Shown: positions 9,052-17,462 of the stretch, piece after piece | Layout of the letters: every line of letters starts with the position of its first letter | Position numbering within the stretch: the stretch's first letter is position 1 | Assembly: GCA_963712165.1 (NCBI GenBank) | Contig: CAVQGY010000004.1 | Span: 62,001-126,000 of the forward strand | From: B10-G9 sp963712165 | GTDB lineage: Bacteria > Chloroflexota > Anaerolineae > Anaerolineales > UBA11858 | Reading direction: 5' to 3' | DNA: 64,000 bases | Program-made: the position numbers and the translations under genes | The notes under the pieces: generated by a model | Told to the model about the DNA's origin: nothing | Databases searched by the model: none | The model's input: the letters and a program-made list of their open reading frames with translations, nothing else

Positions 9052-10296
9052 ATGGGAAGTTTTATAGGTTATCGATGTTCGATCTGTGATAAGAGATACC
9101 AGCCGGATGAGGTGACTTACACCTGCCCGGATGATAATGGCATACTGGATGTGATCCTTGATTATGAGGACCTCAAGGGAAAGAAGACAGCGGATTTGAT
9201 CCTGAAGGATGAGCCTTCTCTCTGGCGGTATTTCCCCCTTCTCCCGGTGTCGAATTTGATCGGAGAGGGAACCGTCCTGCGATCAGCAGGATGGACACCC
9301 ACCTTTCTCCCCTCCTCAGCTCAAGCGCAAATTGGGCCTCAAGCAGTTATGGGTGAAGGATGAGAGCGGAAATCCGACGGCATCCTTCAAGGACCGGGCC
9401 AGCGCGATCCTCGTAGCGCGTGCCAAGGAGATCGGGGCCGAAGTGATCGTTACCGCCTCCACAGGGAACGCGGGGGCAGCCCTGGCGGGGATGTCCGCTG
9501 CAGTGGACCAGGAATCGGTGATCTTCGCGCCAAAAACAGCACCCCCCGCTAAAATCGCTCAGCTGCTGATCTACGGCGCCCGGGTGATCCTGGTTGATGA
9601 TAATTATGACGCAGCCTATAAGCTCTCCCTGGAAGCAACAGAAGAGTACGGCTGGTATAATCGCAATACCGGGTATAACCCCTTCACCGCGGAAGGTAAA
9701 AAGACAGCCGCCTATGAGATCTGGGAGCAGGTCTTATTGGCGAATGATCTGGATCAGACCCCTGGCAGTATTTGTTTCCGTTGGTGATGGCAATATCATT
9801 TCCGGGATCCACAAAGGGTTTAAGGACCTCTTTGAGATCGGCCAGATCAAGGAAATGCCCCGAATCTTCGGGATCCAATCCACTGGATCGGCTGCCATCT
9901 ATAATGCCTTTGTCTCTGGGAAGGAAGATATCCAGCCTGTCTCGGCAACGACATTGGCAGATTCCATTTCTGTGAATCTGCCGAGTGATGGGTTGAGAGC
10001 TTTGCGGGCTGCTACCCAGACCAGGCGGAGCTTACATCGCGGTTGAAGACCAGCAGATCCTGGGTGCCATCTCCGATCTGGGAGCGGTGGGGATCTTTGC
10101 CGAGCCTGCAGGAGCGACTGCCTATGCGGGCTTCAAACAGGCTCTGGCGGATGGATTGGTTCAAACTGATGACCCGATTCTGGTCCTCAACACAGGTAGT
10201 GGATTGAAAGATGTCAAAGCAGCCAGGCAGGCGGCAGGAGAAGCTCCGGTGATCCTGCCCAATCTGGAGAGCGTGAGAAAACTCCTCGATAGCTGA
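9052..10296 (+). pseudogene. thrC: Threonine synthase (PLP-dependent), frameshifted
   Basis: Joined across frames, the product is a complete threonine synthase, which converts O-phosphohomoserine to threonine. The N-terminal ~25 residues form a short Cys-rich lobe (YRCSICDKRY...YTCPDD). The PLP lysine lies in NPTASFKDRAS, with STGNAGAALAGMSA following and a PLP-phosphate loop (LNTGSGLKD) at the end. Frame changes are needed near 9310-9330, near 9775 (before VFVSVGDGN, around TGGCAGTATTTG) and near 10020-10045. The segments abut without loss, so sequence indels are as likely as true inactivation. It starts 1 nt after the ATPase stop, so it is probably cotranscribed with the importer. Confidence 0.85.
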
Positions 10297-10328
10297 TCCC
10301 TGGATCGATCCAGGAAAGGCAGGCAGCC

Positions 10329-11271
10329 ATGGACAATAAACCAACCTATACGATCATCGCTCCGATTTATAACGAGATCGAGAATATCCAGGTCTTGCAT
10401 CAACGTGTATCTGAAGTGATGGATAGTACCGGTGAACCCTGGGAATTCGTGATGGTTGATGATGGATCCAGTGACGGATCCACTGAGGCTATCATGGATC
10501 TAAAAGCCAAAGACGATAAGATCGTGCCGGTGATCTTCGCCCGCAATTTTGGCCATCAGATCGCTGTCACAGCTGGCCTGGATCACAGCCGGGGGAAGGC
10601 CGTGGTCATCATTGATGCCGACCTGCAGGACCCTCCCGAGGTCATCCTGGATTTGATCGCCAAGTGGAAAGAAGGCTACGAGGTGGTGTACGCGGTCAGG
10701 TCGAAGCGAGAGGGGGAGACCTGGTTCAAGTTGTTCACCGCAGCTGCTTTTTATCGCACCATCCAGCGGATAACTGATGTGAATATCCCCCGGGATACGG
10801 GAGATTTCCGCTTGCTGGATCACAAGGTTGTGAAGGTGATGAACAGCATGCGGGAAAAACGCCGCTTTTTGCGCGGCATGTCTGTTTGGGTTGGATTCAA
10901 ACAGATCGGGGTTGAGTATGATCGGGCAGAGAGGTTCGCGGGGGAAACCAAATACCCTCTCAAAAAGATGCTTAAATTGGCCAGCGACGCTATTACCGGA
11001 TTTTCTTATTTTCCGCTGCAGCTGGCCACTGTATATGGGATTCTTCAGTGCGGGATTGAGCCTGTTGGGTCTGGTGTTGATGATCATCCTGCGCCTGGCA
11101 GGTTCACTTTTCTTGCAGGGACAGGCCGTGATATTGATCGCTGTCCTCTTCCTGGGTGGCGTGCAGCTGATCTCCCTGGGGCTTGTGGGGGAATATATAG
11201 GACGTTTATACGATGAAGCCAAAGGCAGGCCGCTGTATATTGTGAGGGAAATCCCTCCCGACAATCACTAA
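10329..11271 (+). pseudogene. Family 2 glycosyltransferase (polyprenol-phosphate type, GtrB/DPM1-like), frameshifted near C terminus
   Basis: The N-terminal GT-A domain is intact: TIIAPIYNEIENI, the DDGSSDGS nucleotide-sugar motif, DADLQDPPE (the metal-binding DxD region) and GDFRLLDHKVV. The two C-terminal membrane helices (FFSAGLSLLGLVLMIIL and AVILIAVLFLGGVQLISLGL), ending GEYIGRLYDEAKGRPLYIV, are read only after one frame change near 11035-11040. The family transfers a sugar from a nucleotide donor to undecaprenyl or dolichyl phosphate at the membrane. A single indel in an otherwise perfect gene suggests a sequence error. It follows thrC by 32 nt. Confidence 0.87.
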
Positions 11272-11354
11272 AATGTAGTAAGATAGGTAAGTTGTCTGAC
11301 AACTTAAATACCTCTTGCAGGTTTGGAAAAACTCTAGATTTAAAGGAATGAAAA

Positions 11355-12815
11355 ATGATTGACCTCTCCATGGACACCAAGCAGTTAGAACGTACGGTTC
11401 AGCGAGCCAAGGAACGAAACATCATTATCCCCACCTTCGCTCAAATGAAGAATCCGGATTTGATTCCGGACAGCATCAAAGCAGAATTGAAGGATATCGG
11501 TCTCTGGGATATCACTTCCCGCAACTTATTCCGGATCAGCTGGAAAAATGAACCTGTCCCATCAGGTGGGGGATACGCTGGAGTGAACTTCGTTGAACTT
11601 CCCCCCAGTTTGACCGGTGTGCCAGCCCGGATCATTGCCCTGGTCGGAAAATGGTTCCCCACCGGCGCGCATAAAGTAGGCGCAGCTTATGGCTGCCTGG
11701 TTCCCCCTCTGGTGACAGGACAGTTTGACCCCACGGTGCACGAAGCAGTTTGGCCTTCGACCGGCAACTACTGCCGGGGTGGAGCATACGACTCTGCTTT
11801 ACTGGCCTGTAAATCTATTGCCATCCTCCCAGAAGAGATGAGCAGGGAACGCTTCGAGTGGCTGGGCAAAGTGGCTGGTGAGGTTATCGCAACTCCTGGA
11901 TCCGAAAGCAATGTGAAGGAAATCTATGACAAAGTATGGGAGTTGAGGGAAACCCGCGATAATATCTTCGTATTCAACCAGTTTGATGAGTTCGGCAACT
12001 ATTTGTGGCATTACGAGATCACGGGCCATGCCATGGAAGAGGTATTAAAGCAAGTGATGGGTCCCAATGATGAGTACAGGGGTGTAACCCTGACAACTGG
12101 CTCCGCCGGAACGATCGGCTGCGGCGATTATTTGAAACAGCTTTTCCCAACCAGCAAGGTGATCGCAGGTGAGGCCATCCAGTGCCCAACGTTGCTGGAA
12201 AATGGTTTCGGTGCTCACCGCATTGAGGGCATCGGAGACAAACACGTTCCCTGGATCCACAATGTCAAGAATACGGATATGATCATCGGTATTGATGACA
12301 ATACAGTTGTGAATCTGGCCAGGTTATTCAACGAACCCGAAGGGCGGAAATACCTGGTCAAACAGGGTGTTCCTGAGGACTTGGTTGGCCGGTTGGACTT
12401 GCTCGGATTCTCCAGCATCGCCAATACTGTGATGGCTATCAAAGCAGCCAAATATTACGAGATGGACAATACGGATGTCATCCTTACCGTCTGGACCGAT
12501 TCGATGGAGCTTTACGGCAGCCGCTTGAAAGAAATGCATGATGAGATCGGTGAGTACAAAGAGGTCGATGCAGCTAAAACCCATGCTCAGTACCTGGCTG
12601 GAATCACCACAGACTACCTTCAGGACCTGAACTACGAGGAGCAGCGCCGGGTTCACAACCTGAAGTACTTCACCTGGGTGGAGCAGCAGGGGAAGACCTA
12701 CGAGGAGATCCAGGCGCAGTGGTATGACAAGAATTACTGGACCAATTTCCAGAAGCAAATCCCCGAGATCGATGAACTGATCGTTGAGTTCAATGACAAG
12801 GTGGGTTTGATCTAA
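11355..12815 (+). CDS. Fold-type II PLP-dependent enzyme of the tryptophan synthase beta/threonine synthase superfamily, substrate unknown
   Basis: A 486-residue protein, with the predicted Schiff-base lysine Lys107 in PTGAHKVGAAYG and a PLP-phosphate binding loop TTGSAGTIGCGD near residue 250. It is much longer than cysteine synthases (~300 aa) and lacks the threonine synthase N-terminal lobe. Genes of this size and pattern usually carry only a generic PLP-dependent beta-subunit label. AAGGAATGAAAA precedes the ATG; a second in-frame ATG occurs 5 codons later. It has its own leader after the GT2 gene and is followed by two hairpins. A beta-elimination or beta-replacement reaction is what the fold allows; nothing here fixes the substrate. 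Confidence 0.8.
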   Translation: MIDLSMDTKQLERTVQRAKERNIIIPTFAQMKNPDLIPDSIKAELKDIGLWDITSRNLFRISWKNEPVPSGGGYAGVNFVELPPSLTGVPARIIALVGKWFPTGAHKVGAAYGCLVPPLVTGQFDPTVHEAVWPSTGNYCRGGAYDSALLACKSIAILPEEMSRERFEWLGKVAGEVIATPGSESNVKEIYDKVWELRETRDNIFVFNQFDEFGNYLWHYEITGHAMEEVLKQVMGPNDEYRGVTLTTGSAGTIGCGDYLKQLFPTSKVIAGEAIQCPTLLENGFGAHRIEGIGDKHVPWIHNVKNTDMIIGIDDNTVVNLARLFNEPEGRKYLVKQGVPEDLVGRLDLLGFSSIANTVMAIKAAKYYEMDNTDVILTVWTDSMELYGSRLKEMHDEIGEYKEVDAAKTHAQYLAGITTDYLQDLNYEEQRRVHNLKYFTWVEQQGKTYEEIQAQWYDKNYWTNFQKQIPEIDELIVEFNDKVGLI

Positions 12816-12867
12816 GCCCTGCGGGCTTGGACGGTTGGCTTTTCTAGGCTGACCGGTGACCAATTTT

Positions 12868-12904
12868 ATAGGCTACGGTTTCCTTCAAGGAAACCGTAGC
12901 CTAT
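12868..12904 (+). terminator. Strong hairpin after the PLP enzyme gene
   Basis: A near-perfect inverted repeat (TAGGCTACGGTTTCCTT / AAGGAAACCGTAGCCTA) with a 1-nt centre lies 53 nt downstream of the stop. A shorter one (AAGCCC-TGC-GGGCTT) overlaps the stop region at about 12815-12829. There is no long T-run, so termination may be inefficient or the hairpin may protect the 3' end. Confidence 0.65.
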
Positions 12905-12933
12905 TGATTTAAGGGGTTTCTGCATTCTATAAT
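12904..12933 (+). promoter_or_regulatory. Putative sigma-70-type promoter for the gene at 12953
   Basis: TTGATT (12904-12909), an 18-nt spacer and TATAAT (12928-12933) form a good vegetative promoter directly after the hairpin at 12868-12904. Transcription would begin near 12940, just before the AAAGGGGG ribosome binding site. This excludes an ATG at 12932 and supports the start at 12953. Confidence 0.55.
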
Positions 12934-12952
12934 GGGCAGAAAGGGGGTAAAT

Positions 12953-13516
12953 ATGAACGATACTTATCTATCGCCGGATGCCCTGATCCTGGTGGCGATC
13001 GTCCCATCGCCAGACGACCTTCAGGTTGCCCGTATTTTGGGATGGTACCGGATCCCGTTCCGCAGCGCGCCCCGGATATTGAATGTCGATTTTATCGCCT
13101 TCTATCAGCCGGCATCATTCCGGGATCGCAGATGGCGGGTGGAGTTCATCGCGCCTGTTTTGGGCCATGAGCTCGCCACCCGGACCGAGCTTCTCCGTGA
13201 GGAAGGGGATCACCCCCGGGCGGATGAGGAGTACTTCAAGATCCAGCTTGGGGGCCTGTGCCATCTTGGCCGGCCCATCCTGGCTGGGGATTGGAAGCGT
13301 TTTACGTTCCTCTATACCACGGGGGAGTATTTCAGGGGAGCCAGGGAACTGACCGACCTGACCGTCAAACCCGCAGAAAGGAGGCGGTTGTGGAAAGCCC
13401 TGCGGGAAAGGAGTGCAATGGACCCGGCTTATTCAGTATGCAGCATTGACAATTGGGAAGATCTGGCATTGGATTGTCTCTCTGCCCTATTGGGAATCCC
13501 TTCCCATCAAAGTTGA
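12953..13516 (+). CDS. Conserved-looking protein of unknown function (187 aa)
   Basis: I do not recognise the family. The protein is soluble, without signal peptide or membrane segments, and rich in Arg/Asp/Glu. The N-terminal part (LVAIVPSPDDLQVARILGWYRIPFRSAP) reads like an alpha/beta fold start, followed by FIAFYQPASFRDRRWRVEFIAPV and a basic helix (KPAERRRLWKALRERSA) near residue 145. AAAGGGGG lies 6 nt before the chosen ATG. It sits alone between a hairpin and dihydropyrimidinase, with its own promoter-like sequence. Confidence 0.7.
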   Translation: MNDTYLSPDALILVAIVPSPDDLQVARILGWYRIPFRSAPRILNVDFIAFYQPASFRDRRWRVEFIAPVLGHELATRTELLREEGDHPRADEEYFKIQLGGLCHLGRPILAGDWKRFTFLYTTGEYFRGARELTDLTVKPAERRRLWKALRERSAMDPAYSVCSIDNWEDLALDCLSALLGIPSHQS

Positions 13517-13616
13517 GGTGGATATCCGCGGTGTTTTATCTGACGGCTGATCAGCTGGGGTATAATCTTGTCGACAGGATATCACTCCAAAACCCTGTTT
13601 TGAAAAGGATAGGCGT

Positions 13617-15038
13617 ATGGCTAATTTACTGATTAAGAATGGTCAGCTTATCACACCAGATGAGACCCTTGATGCAGACCTGCTGATCGCGGATGGCAAG
13701 ATATCCCGGGTAGGGAAAGGTCTAGATGCAGCCGGCGTGGAGGTAATTGATGCCAGTGGGAAATTCATCCTGCCGGGAGGCATAGACCCCCATGTCCACC
13801 TGGACCTGGCCATGTTTGACACCGTCTCATCCGACGACCACTACACCGGTACCAAGGCGGCGGCTTTTGGCGGGACGACCACGGTGATCGATTTTGTGGA
13901 GGATAAGGATCCGGATCTGCTGAAGAATATCGCCGATCTGCGGGCCAAGGCGGATCCCAAGGTGGCGGTCGATTACAGCTTTCATTTGAATATCACCCAT
14001 TTTGATGAAAAAGTCGCAGCACAGATCCCTTCCGTCCTTGAAAGCGGCGTGACCACCCTGAAGGTCTTCACAGCCTACAACAACCGGCTCCGTTTGCAGG
14101 ATGGGGAGATCTTCCAACTGATGAAAATTGCCGGGAAACACGGTATGTTGACCTTGCTTCATGCAGAAAATGGGGATGTGATCGATGTCCTGGTGGACGA
14201 AGCCCTTAAAGCAGGGCATACCGAGCCGATCTGGCATGCCCGCACCCGGCCGGCCTGGGGCGCGGTGGAAGCGGTCCTGCGGGGTGCGGCCCTGGCTGCC
14301 CAGGCCAAAGCTCCGCTTTATCTTGTCCATCTTAACACCGCAGGGGGCATCGACCAGCTGGCCTATGCCCGGAAAAACGGCGCACCGGTGATGGGGGAGA
14401 CCTGCCCCCAGTATCTGTTCTTTAATGATAATCACTTGATGAGGCCGGATGGCGCCAAATGGATCTGTTCCCCGCCCATGCGCAAGGAAGTCGACAACCA
14501 GCGCATCTGGCAGGGATTGGAAGATAACACCATCCAGACGGTTGGGACCGATCATTGCCCATTCTTTTATGATGGCACCAAAGCGATCACATATGAAGGG
14601 CAGGAAGTGAAGATCCCCGGTAAGGAACTGGGAGTTGATGATTTTACAAAAATCCCTAACGGTCTGCCAGGCGTCGCTGACCGGATGCCGATCCTGTGGA
14701 CGGAAGGCGTGGTCAAGGGCAGGATCACACCCAATCAGTTTGTGGCTTTTACCAGCGCAAATCCAGCCAGGATCTTCGGTTTATATCCCCGCAAGGGATG
14801 TCTGGAACCCGGCTCTGACGCTGATCTGGTGATCTGGGATCCGAACAAGGAACTTGTTTATGGCGTTAAGGTTGCCCACCAGCGGACAGATTACAACCTA
14901 TATGAAGGCTGGCGGTTGGAGGGCTACCCGGAAAAAGTCTTCTTGCGCGGTGAGTGTATAGTGGATGGAGATCAATGGCTTGGCAAGCGTGGCCAGGGGA
15001 AATTCTTAGATCGGGAACCTTTCGCAGAGGTAATTTAA
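13617..15038 (+). CDS. hydA: Dihydropyrimidinase (D-hydantoinase family)
   Basis: A 473-residue metal-dependent amidohydrolase that opens the ring of dihydrouracil, dihydrothymine or hydantoins. All metal ligands are visible: His59 and His61 (DPHVHLD), the carbamylated lysine Lys149 (TLKVFTAYNN), His182 (LLHAENGDV), His238 (YLVHLNTA) and Asp312 (GTDHCPF). Length and order match dihydropyrimidinases rather than dihydroorotases. AAAAGGATAGGCGT precedes the ATG, and a TATAAT at 13561-13566 may be its -10 box. With the nucleoside importers upstream it suggests pyrimidine scavenging and reductive breakdown, but dihydropyrimidine dehydrogenase and beta-ureidopropionase are not in the window. Confidence 0.92.
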   Translation: MANLLIKNGQLITPDETLDADLLIADGKISRVGKGLDAAGVEVIDASGKFILPGGIDPHVHLDLAMFDTVSSDDHYTGTKAAAFGGTTTVIDFVEDKDPDLLKNIADLRAKADPKVAVDYSFHLNITHFDEKVAAQIPSVLESGVTTLKVFTAYNNRLRLQDGEIFQLMKIAGKHGMLTLLHAENGDVIDVLVDEALKAGHTEPIWHARTRPAWGAVEAVLRGAALAAQAKAPLYLVHLNTAGGIDQLAYARKNGAPVMGETCPQYLFFNDNHLMRPDGAKWICSPPMRKEVDNQRIWQGLEDNTIQTVGTDHCPFFYDGTKAITYEGQEVKIPGKELGVDDFTKIPNGLPGVADRMPILWTEGVVKGRITPNQFVAFTSANPARIFGLYPRKGCLEPGSDADLVIWDPNKELVYGVKVAHQRTDYNLYEGWRLEGYPEKVFLRGECIVDGDQWLGKRGQGKFLDREPFAEVI

Positions 15039-15090
15039 GTTTAAGGGAGTGAATAAGAGAGCAGTTAAGAACCAACTGGCTGACATAATC

Positions 15091-15122
15091 AGGATACGGT
15101 TTATCTAACCCCGTATCCTTTT
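15091..15122 (+). terminator. Rho-independent terminator after dihydropyrimidinase
   Basis: AGGATACGG (15091-15099) pairs with CCGTATCCT (15111-15119) around an 11-nt loop and is followed by a T-rich tail (TTTTATC). It ends the hydA transcript just before the first RAYT gene. Confidence 0.75.
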
Positions 15123-15140
15123 ATCATTAAAGGGGGCAAA

Positions 15141-15731
15141 ATGATCCAGGAAAGACTGCGTTTTGGCTGTTGTTATCATTTGTATTATTCAGGGAATCCC
15201 AGAGAAGCTATCTTCCCATTGGAAAAGGATTATTATTCCTTCCTGGATCTGCTCAGGAAGTATATCCGCCCGATAGTCAATCTTTATGCCTATTGCCTGC
15301 TTCCGACCCATTTTCATCTGCTGCTGCGCATCAAGGATAAGAGTAAGATCGAATATGTCTATTCAAATGAGAGTATGTTGTGGGGGCAGTTTACGAACTT
15401 GTTCGCAGCCTATACCCGATATATCAACCATACTTATCAGCGGCCAGGGTTCTTGATCGAGGGTTGGTCAGTCCGGGAAATACCCAGGAACAACGATTTG
15501 ATCTGTGATCTCGTGGTCTATATCCATCAAAATCCACAGATCCACGGCATCGTGTCAGATTATCGGATCTGGCCCTTCTCGTCCTGTTTTGCCCACCTGC
15601 GCCAGGACCGCAGATCGATGATCGCCAAGGAGCTGCTGCTCGATCCCGGCTGTCATAAGAGGATCATTGAGATGCAGTCGACATACAGGATGCGGGATCC
15701 AATTAACCAACAGGATGCGGGATCCAATTAA
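15141..15731 (+). CDS. REP-associated tyrosine transposase-like protein (Y1_Tnp/RAYT) 1
   Basis: A 196-residue protein of the IS200-like Y1 HUH nuclease fold used by RAYTs. It has RFGCCYHLYYSGNPREAIF near the N terminus, the HUH element LPTHFHLLLRIKDK near residue 55, and the distal helix VVYIHQNPQIHGIV. The usual [R/N]LFEGRY stretch is altered to FLIEGWSVREIP, so the catalytic tyrosine of classical RAYTs is not obvious and activity is uncertain. The last ~15 codons are made of the 25-bp repeat units found downstream, so the C terminus has been rewritten by the repeat array. AAAGGGGG precedes the ATG. Confidence 0.85.
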   Translation: MIQERLRFGCCYHLYYSGNPREAIFPLEKDYYSFLDLLRKYIRPIVNLYAYCLLPTHFHLLLRIKDKSKIEYVYSNESMLWGQFTNLFAAYTRYINHTYQRPGFLIEGWSVREIPRNNDLICDLVVYIHQNPQIHGIVSDYRIWPFSSCFAHLRQDRRSMIAKELLLDPGCHKRIIEMQSTYRMRDPINQQDAGSN

Positions 15732-15808
15732 CCAACAGGATGCGGGATCCATCAACCACAGGTGCGGATCTTTTAGTCGATACCTATGATTTCAGGATCC
15801 TGCATCCT
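15687..15808. repeat. RAYT-associated repeat array: tandem 25-bp units plus facing inverted unit
   Basis: AGGATGCGGGATCC occurs at 15687, 15712 and 15737, each 25 bp apart and separated by AATTAACCAAC or a variant. A decayed fourth unit follows at 15760-15770. AGGATCCTGCATCCT (15794-15808) faces them in inverted orientation, so a large stem can form. The units overlap the 3' end of RAYT 1 and lie immediately before RAYT 2. This is the arrangement expected of REP/REPIN-like substrates of the neighbouring transposases. Confidence 0.75.
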
Positions 15809-15834
15809 GCTTGAATTTGGAGGTATTCTTGAAG

Positions 15835-16387
15835 ATGTCAAGACTTATAACGGGCCATGCCTATCATATCTACAACCGCGGTAATAATCGAGGGCAGATC
15901 TTTTTTGAGTTTGAGAACTATGATTACTTCATGAGGTTGTATAGAATTTATTTTGGAAAGTGTAGCTGATCTATATGCCTATTGTTTATTACCAAATCAC
16001 TTCCATCTGCTGCTGAGAATCAAAAATAAGGAAGAGAATTTAAAGAGAGGAGAAGAGACAATATCAAGGAAATTTGGGACCTTTCTGGGAACATATGTAA
16101 AGACCATTAATCATAGGTATAAAAGAACGGGCCGCTTATTCGAAGGCAGGTATCAAAGAAAGGTAATAGGTTCAGAGCCACAATTCTATGCTACATTGGT
16201 CTATATCCATCATAATCCCCAAAACCATGGATATGTGGAGAGATTTCAGAATTGGCGATTCTCTTCCTATCCGAATTATGCACAGAAAGATCCAGGAGAT
16301 TTGATTTCTTCAGACCTCTTTAGTGACCCCCTTATCTACGATAGTATAATGGAAATGCACCAGACTAATATGAAGGATGCGGGATGA
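15835..16387 (+). pseudogene. RAYT (Y1_Tnp) 2, frameshifted
   Basis: The frame from ATG 15835 gives the classical RAYT N terminus MSRLITGHAYHIYNRGNNRG and reaches a stop in GKCS at about 15967. The rest of the protein (LESVADLYAYCLLPNHFHLLLRIKNK ...) continues from about 15950 in another frame. In the second part the HUH motif (NHFHLLL) and GRLFEGRYQRKVIGSEPQF, which holds the catalytic-tyrosine helix, are intact, followed by YIHHNPQNHGYV. One indel breaks the gene. It is flanked on both sides by the GGATCC-centred repeats. TTTGGAGGT lies upstream of the start. Confidence 0.85.
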
Positions 16388-16393
16388 ACAAGC

Positions 16394-16456
16394 AGGATGC
16401 AGGATCCTCAATCTTGTATCTTTCTACAATTGTGCAACTTCAGGATCCTGCATCCT
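16394..16456. repeat. Perfect RAYT-associated inverted repeat downstream of RAYT 2
   Basis: AGGATGCAGGATCCT (16394-16408) and AGGATCCTGCATCCT (16442-16456) are exact reverse complements, separated by 33 nt. The right arm is identical to the unit at 15794-15808 upstream of RAYT 2, so the transposase gene lies between two copies of the same element. The arms end 22 nt before the folP start. Confidence 0.8.
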
Positions 16457-16477
16457 ACGTTATGAATGGAATTATCT

Positions 16478-17341
16478 ATGAAAAACCTAACTCTCAAAGA
16501 TTTCACTTTTGAATGGGGGTCCCGTACCTATGTTATGGGCATCCTCAATATCACCCCGGACAGCTTTTCCGGGGATGGCCTGGCAGAGCAAAAGCTCGAG
16601 ACCATCCTAAGGCAGGCCCGTGATTTTGTGGAAGCCGGGGTGGATATCCTTGATGTGGGTGGTGAAAGCACACGCCCTGGCGCTGCCGAGGTGTCCGCCC
16701 AGGAAGAGATCGACCGTGTCCTACCGGTGATCAGCGCCCTGGCGGAAGAGTTCGAGACCTTGATCTCTATCGATACCTATAAATCCGATGTGGCCCGGGA
16801 AGCGGTCAGGGCAGGGGCATCGATCCTGAACGATGTCTGGGGCTTGATGGTGGACCCGGACTTGGGCAACGTTGCCCGGGAGGCAGGCGCACCGCTGATC
16901 CTGATGCACAACCGCAGCAATCCCAGCAACGCGGCCGTCAAGGAAAAACTGGGAGGCCGCTACATCGGAATGAAATATGAGAATCTTCTCGATGACGTTA
17001 AGGCAGAACTGCTGGAAAGCGTCTCCCGGGCCCACCAGGCAGGCATAACTGATGAACAGATCATCCTCGATCCGGGGATCGGATTTGGAAAAACTACCGA
17101 ACAGAACCTTGAATTGGTCGACCGCCTGGACGAGATCCGGGATTTAGGGTATCCGGTGCTCCTGGGCCCATCCAGAAAATCATTTATCGGCTATACGCTG
17201 GATCTTCCTCCGGATGAACGTATCGAAGGCACAGCGGCAGCGGTATCCGTGGGCATCACCCGGGGCGCTGATATCATTCGCGTCCATGATGTCCGGGAGA
17301 TGATCAGAATTGCCCGCATGACGGATGCCATTATCAGGTAG
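16478..17341 (+). CDS. folP: Dihydropteroate synthase
   Basis: A 287-residue TIM-barrel enzyme that condenses p-aminobenzoate with 6-hydroxymethyl-dihydropterin diphosphate in folate synthesis. The signature motifs are intact: MGILNITPDSFSGDG (diphosphate site), DVGGESTRPGA, LILMHNRSN, LDPGIGFGKTTEQN and LLGPSRKSFIG. I chose ATG 16478 because it starts 4 codons after an upstream ATG (16466) and gives the more usual N-terminal length; neither has a clear Shine-Dalgarno. The gene follows the RAYT repeat directly, so the repeat hairpin would lie in its leader. Confidence 0.93.
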   Translation: MKNLTLKDFTFEWGSRTYVMGILNITPDSFSGDGLAEQKLETILRQARDFVEAGVDILDVGGESTRPGAAEVSAQEEIDRVLPVISALAEEFETLISIDTYKSDVAREAVRAGASILNDVWGLMVDPDLGNVAREAGAPLILMHNRSNPSNAAVKEKLGGRYIGMKYENLLDDVKAELLESVSRAHQAGITDEQIILDPGIGFGKTTEQNLELVDRLDEIRDLGYPVLLGPSRKSFIGYTLDLPPDERIEGTAAAVSVGITRGADIIRVHDVREMIRIARMTDAIIR

Positions 17342-17369
17342 AACAATTTAAAAGAATCCTTCCCATCTA

Positions 17370-17400
17370 AAACCGGGCCATTTCTGCCCGGTTTTTTTTA
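17370..17400 (+). terminator. Rho-independent terminator after folP
   Basis: AAACCGGGC and GCCCGGTTT form a GC-rich stem followed by a run of T residues (TTTTTTTA). It separates folP from htpG. Confidence 0.88.
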
Positions 17401-17462
17401 TTCTTATGTCAAGTTAATACTGATAAGGTAAAGTGGAAGAGTAGGCAAAAGTGGAGGCTCAC

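Noticed and set aside
10500..11264. A 254-residue open frame on the minus strand.
   Set aside because: It is the antisense of the GT2 gene, with His/Arg/Pro-rich composition and no motif; a shadow frame.
15687..15770. Possible short CRISPR array from the regular 25-bp spacing.
   Set aside because: The units are 14 bp of repeat with 11 bp of nearly identical spacer, only three copies, next to transposases and with inverted partners; this is a REP-like repeat.
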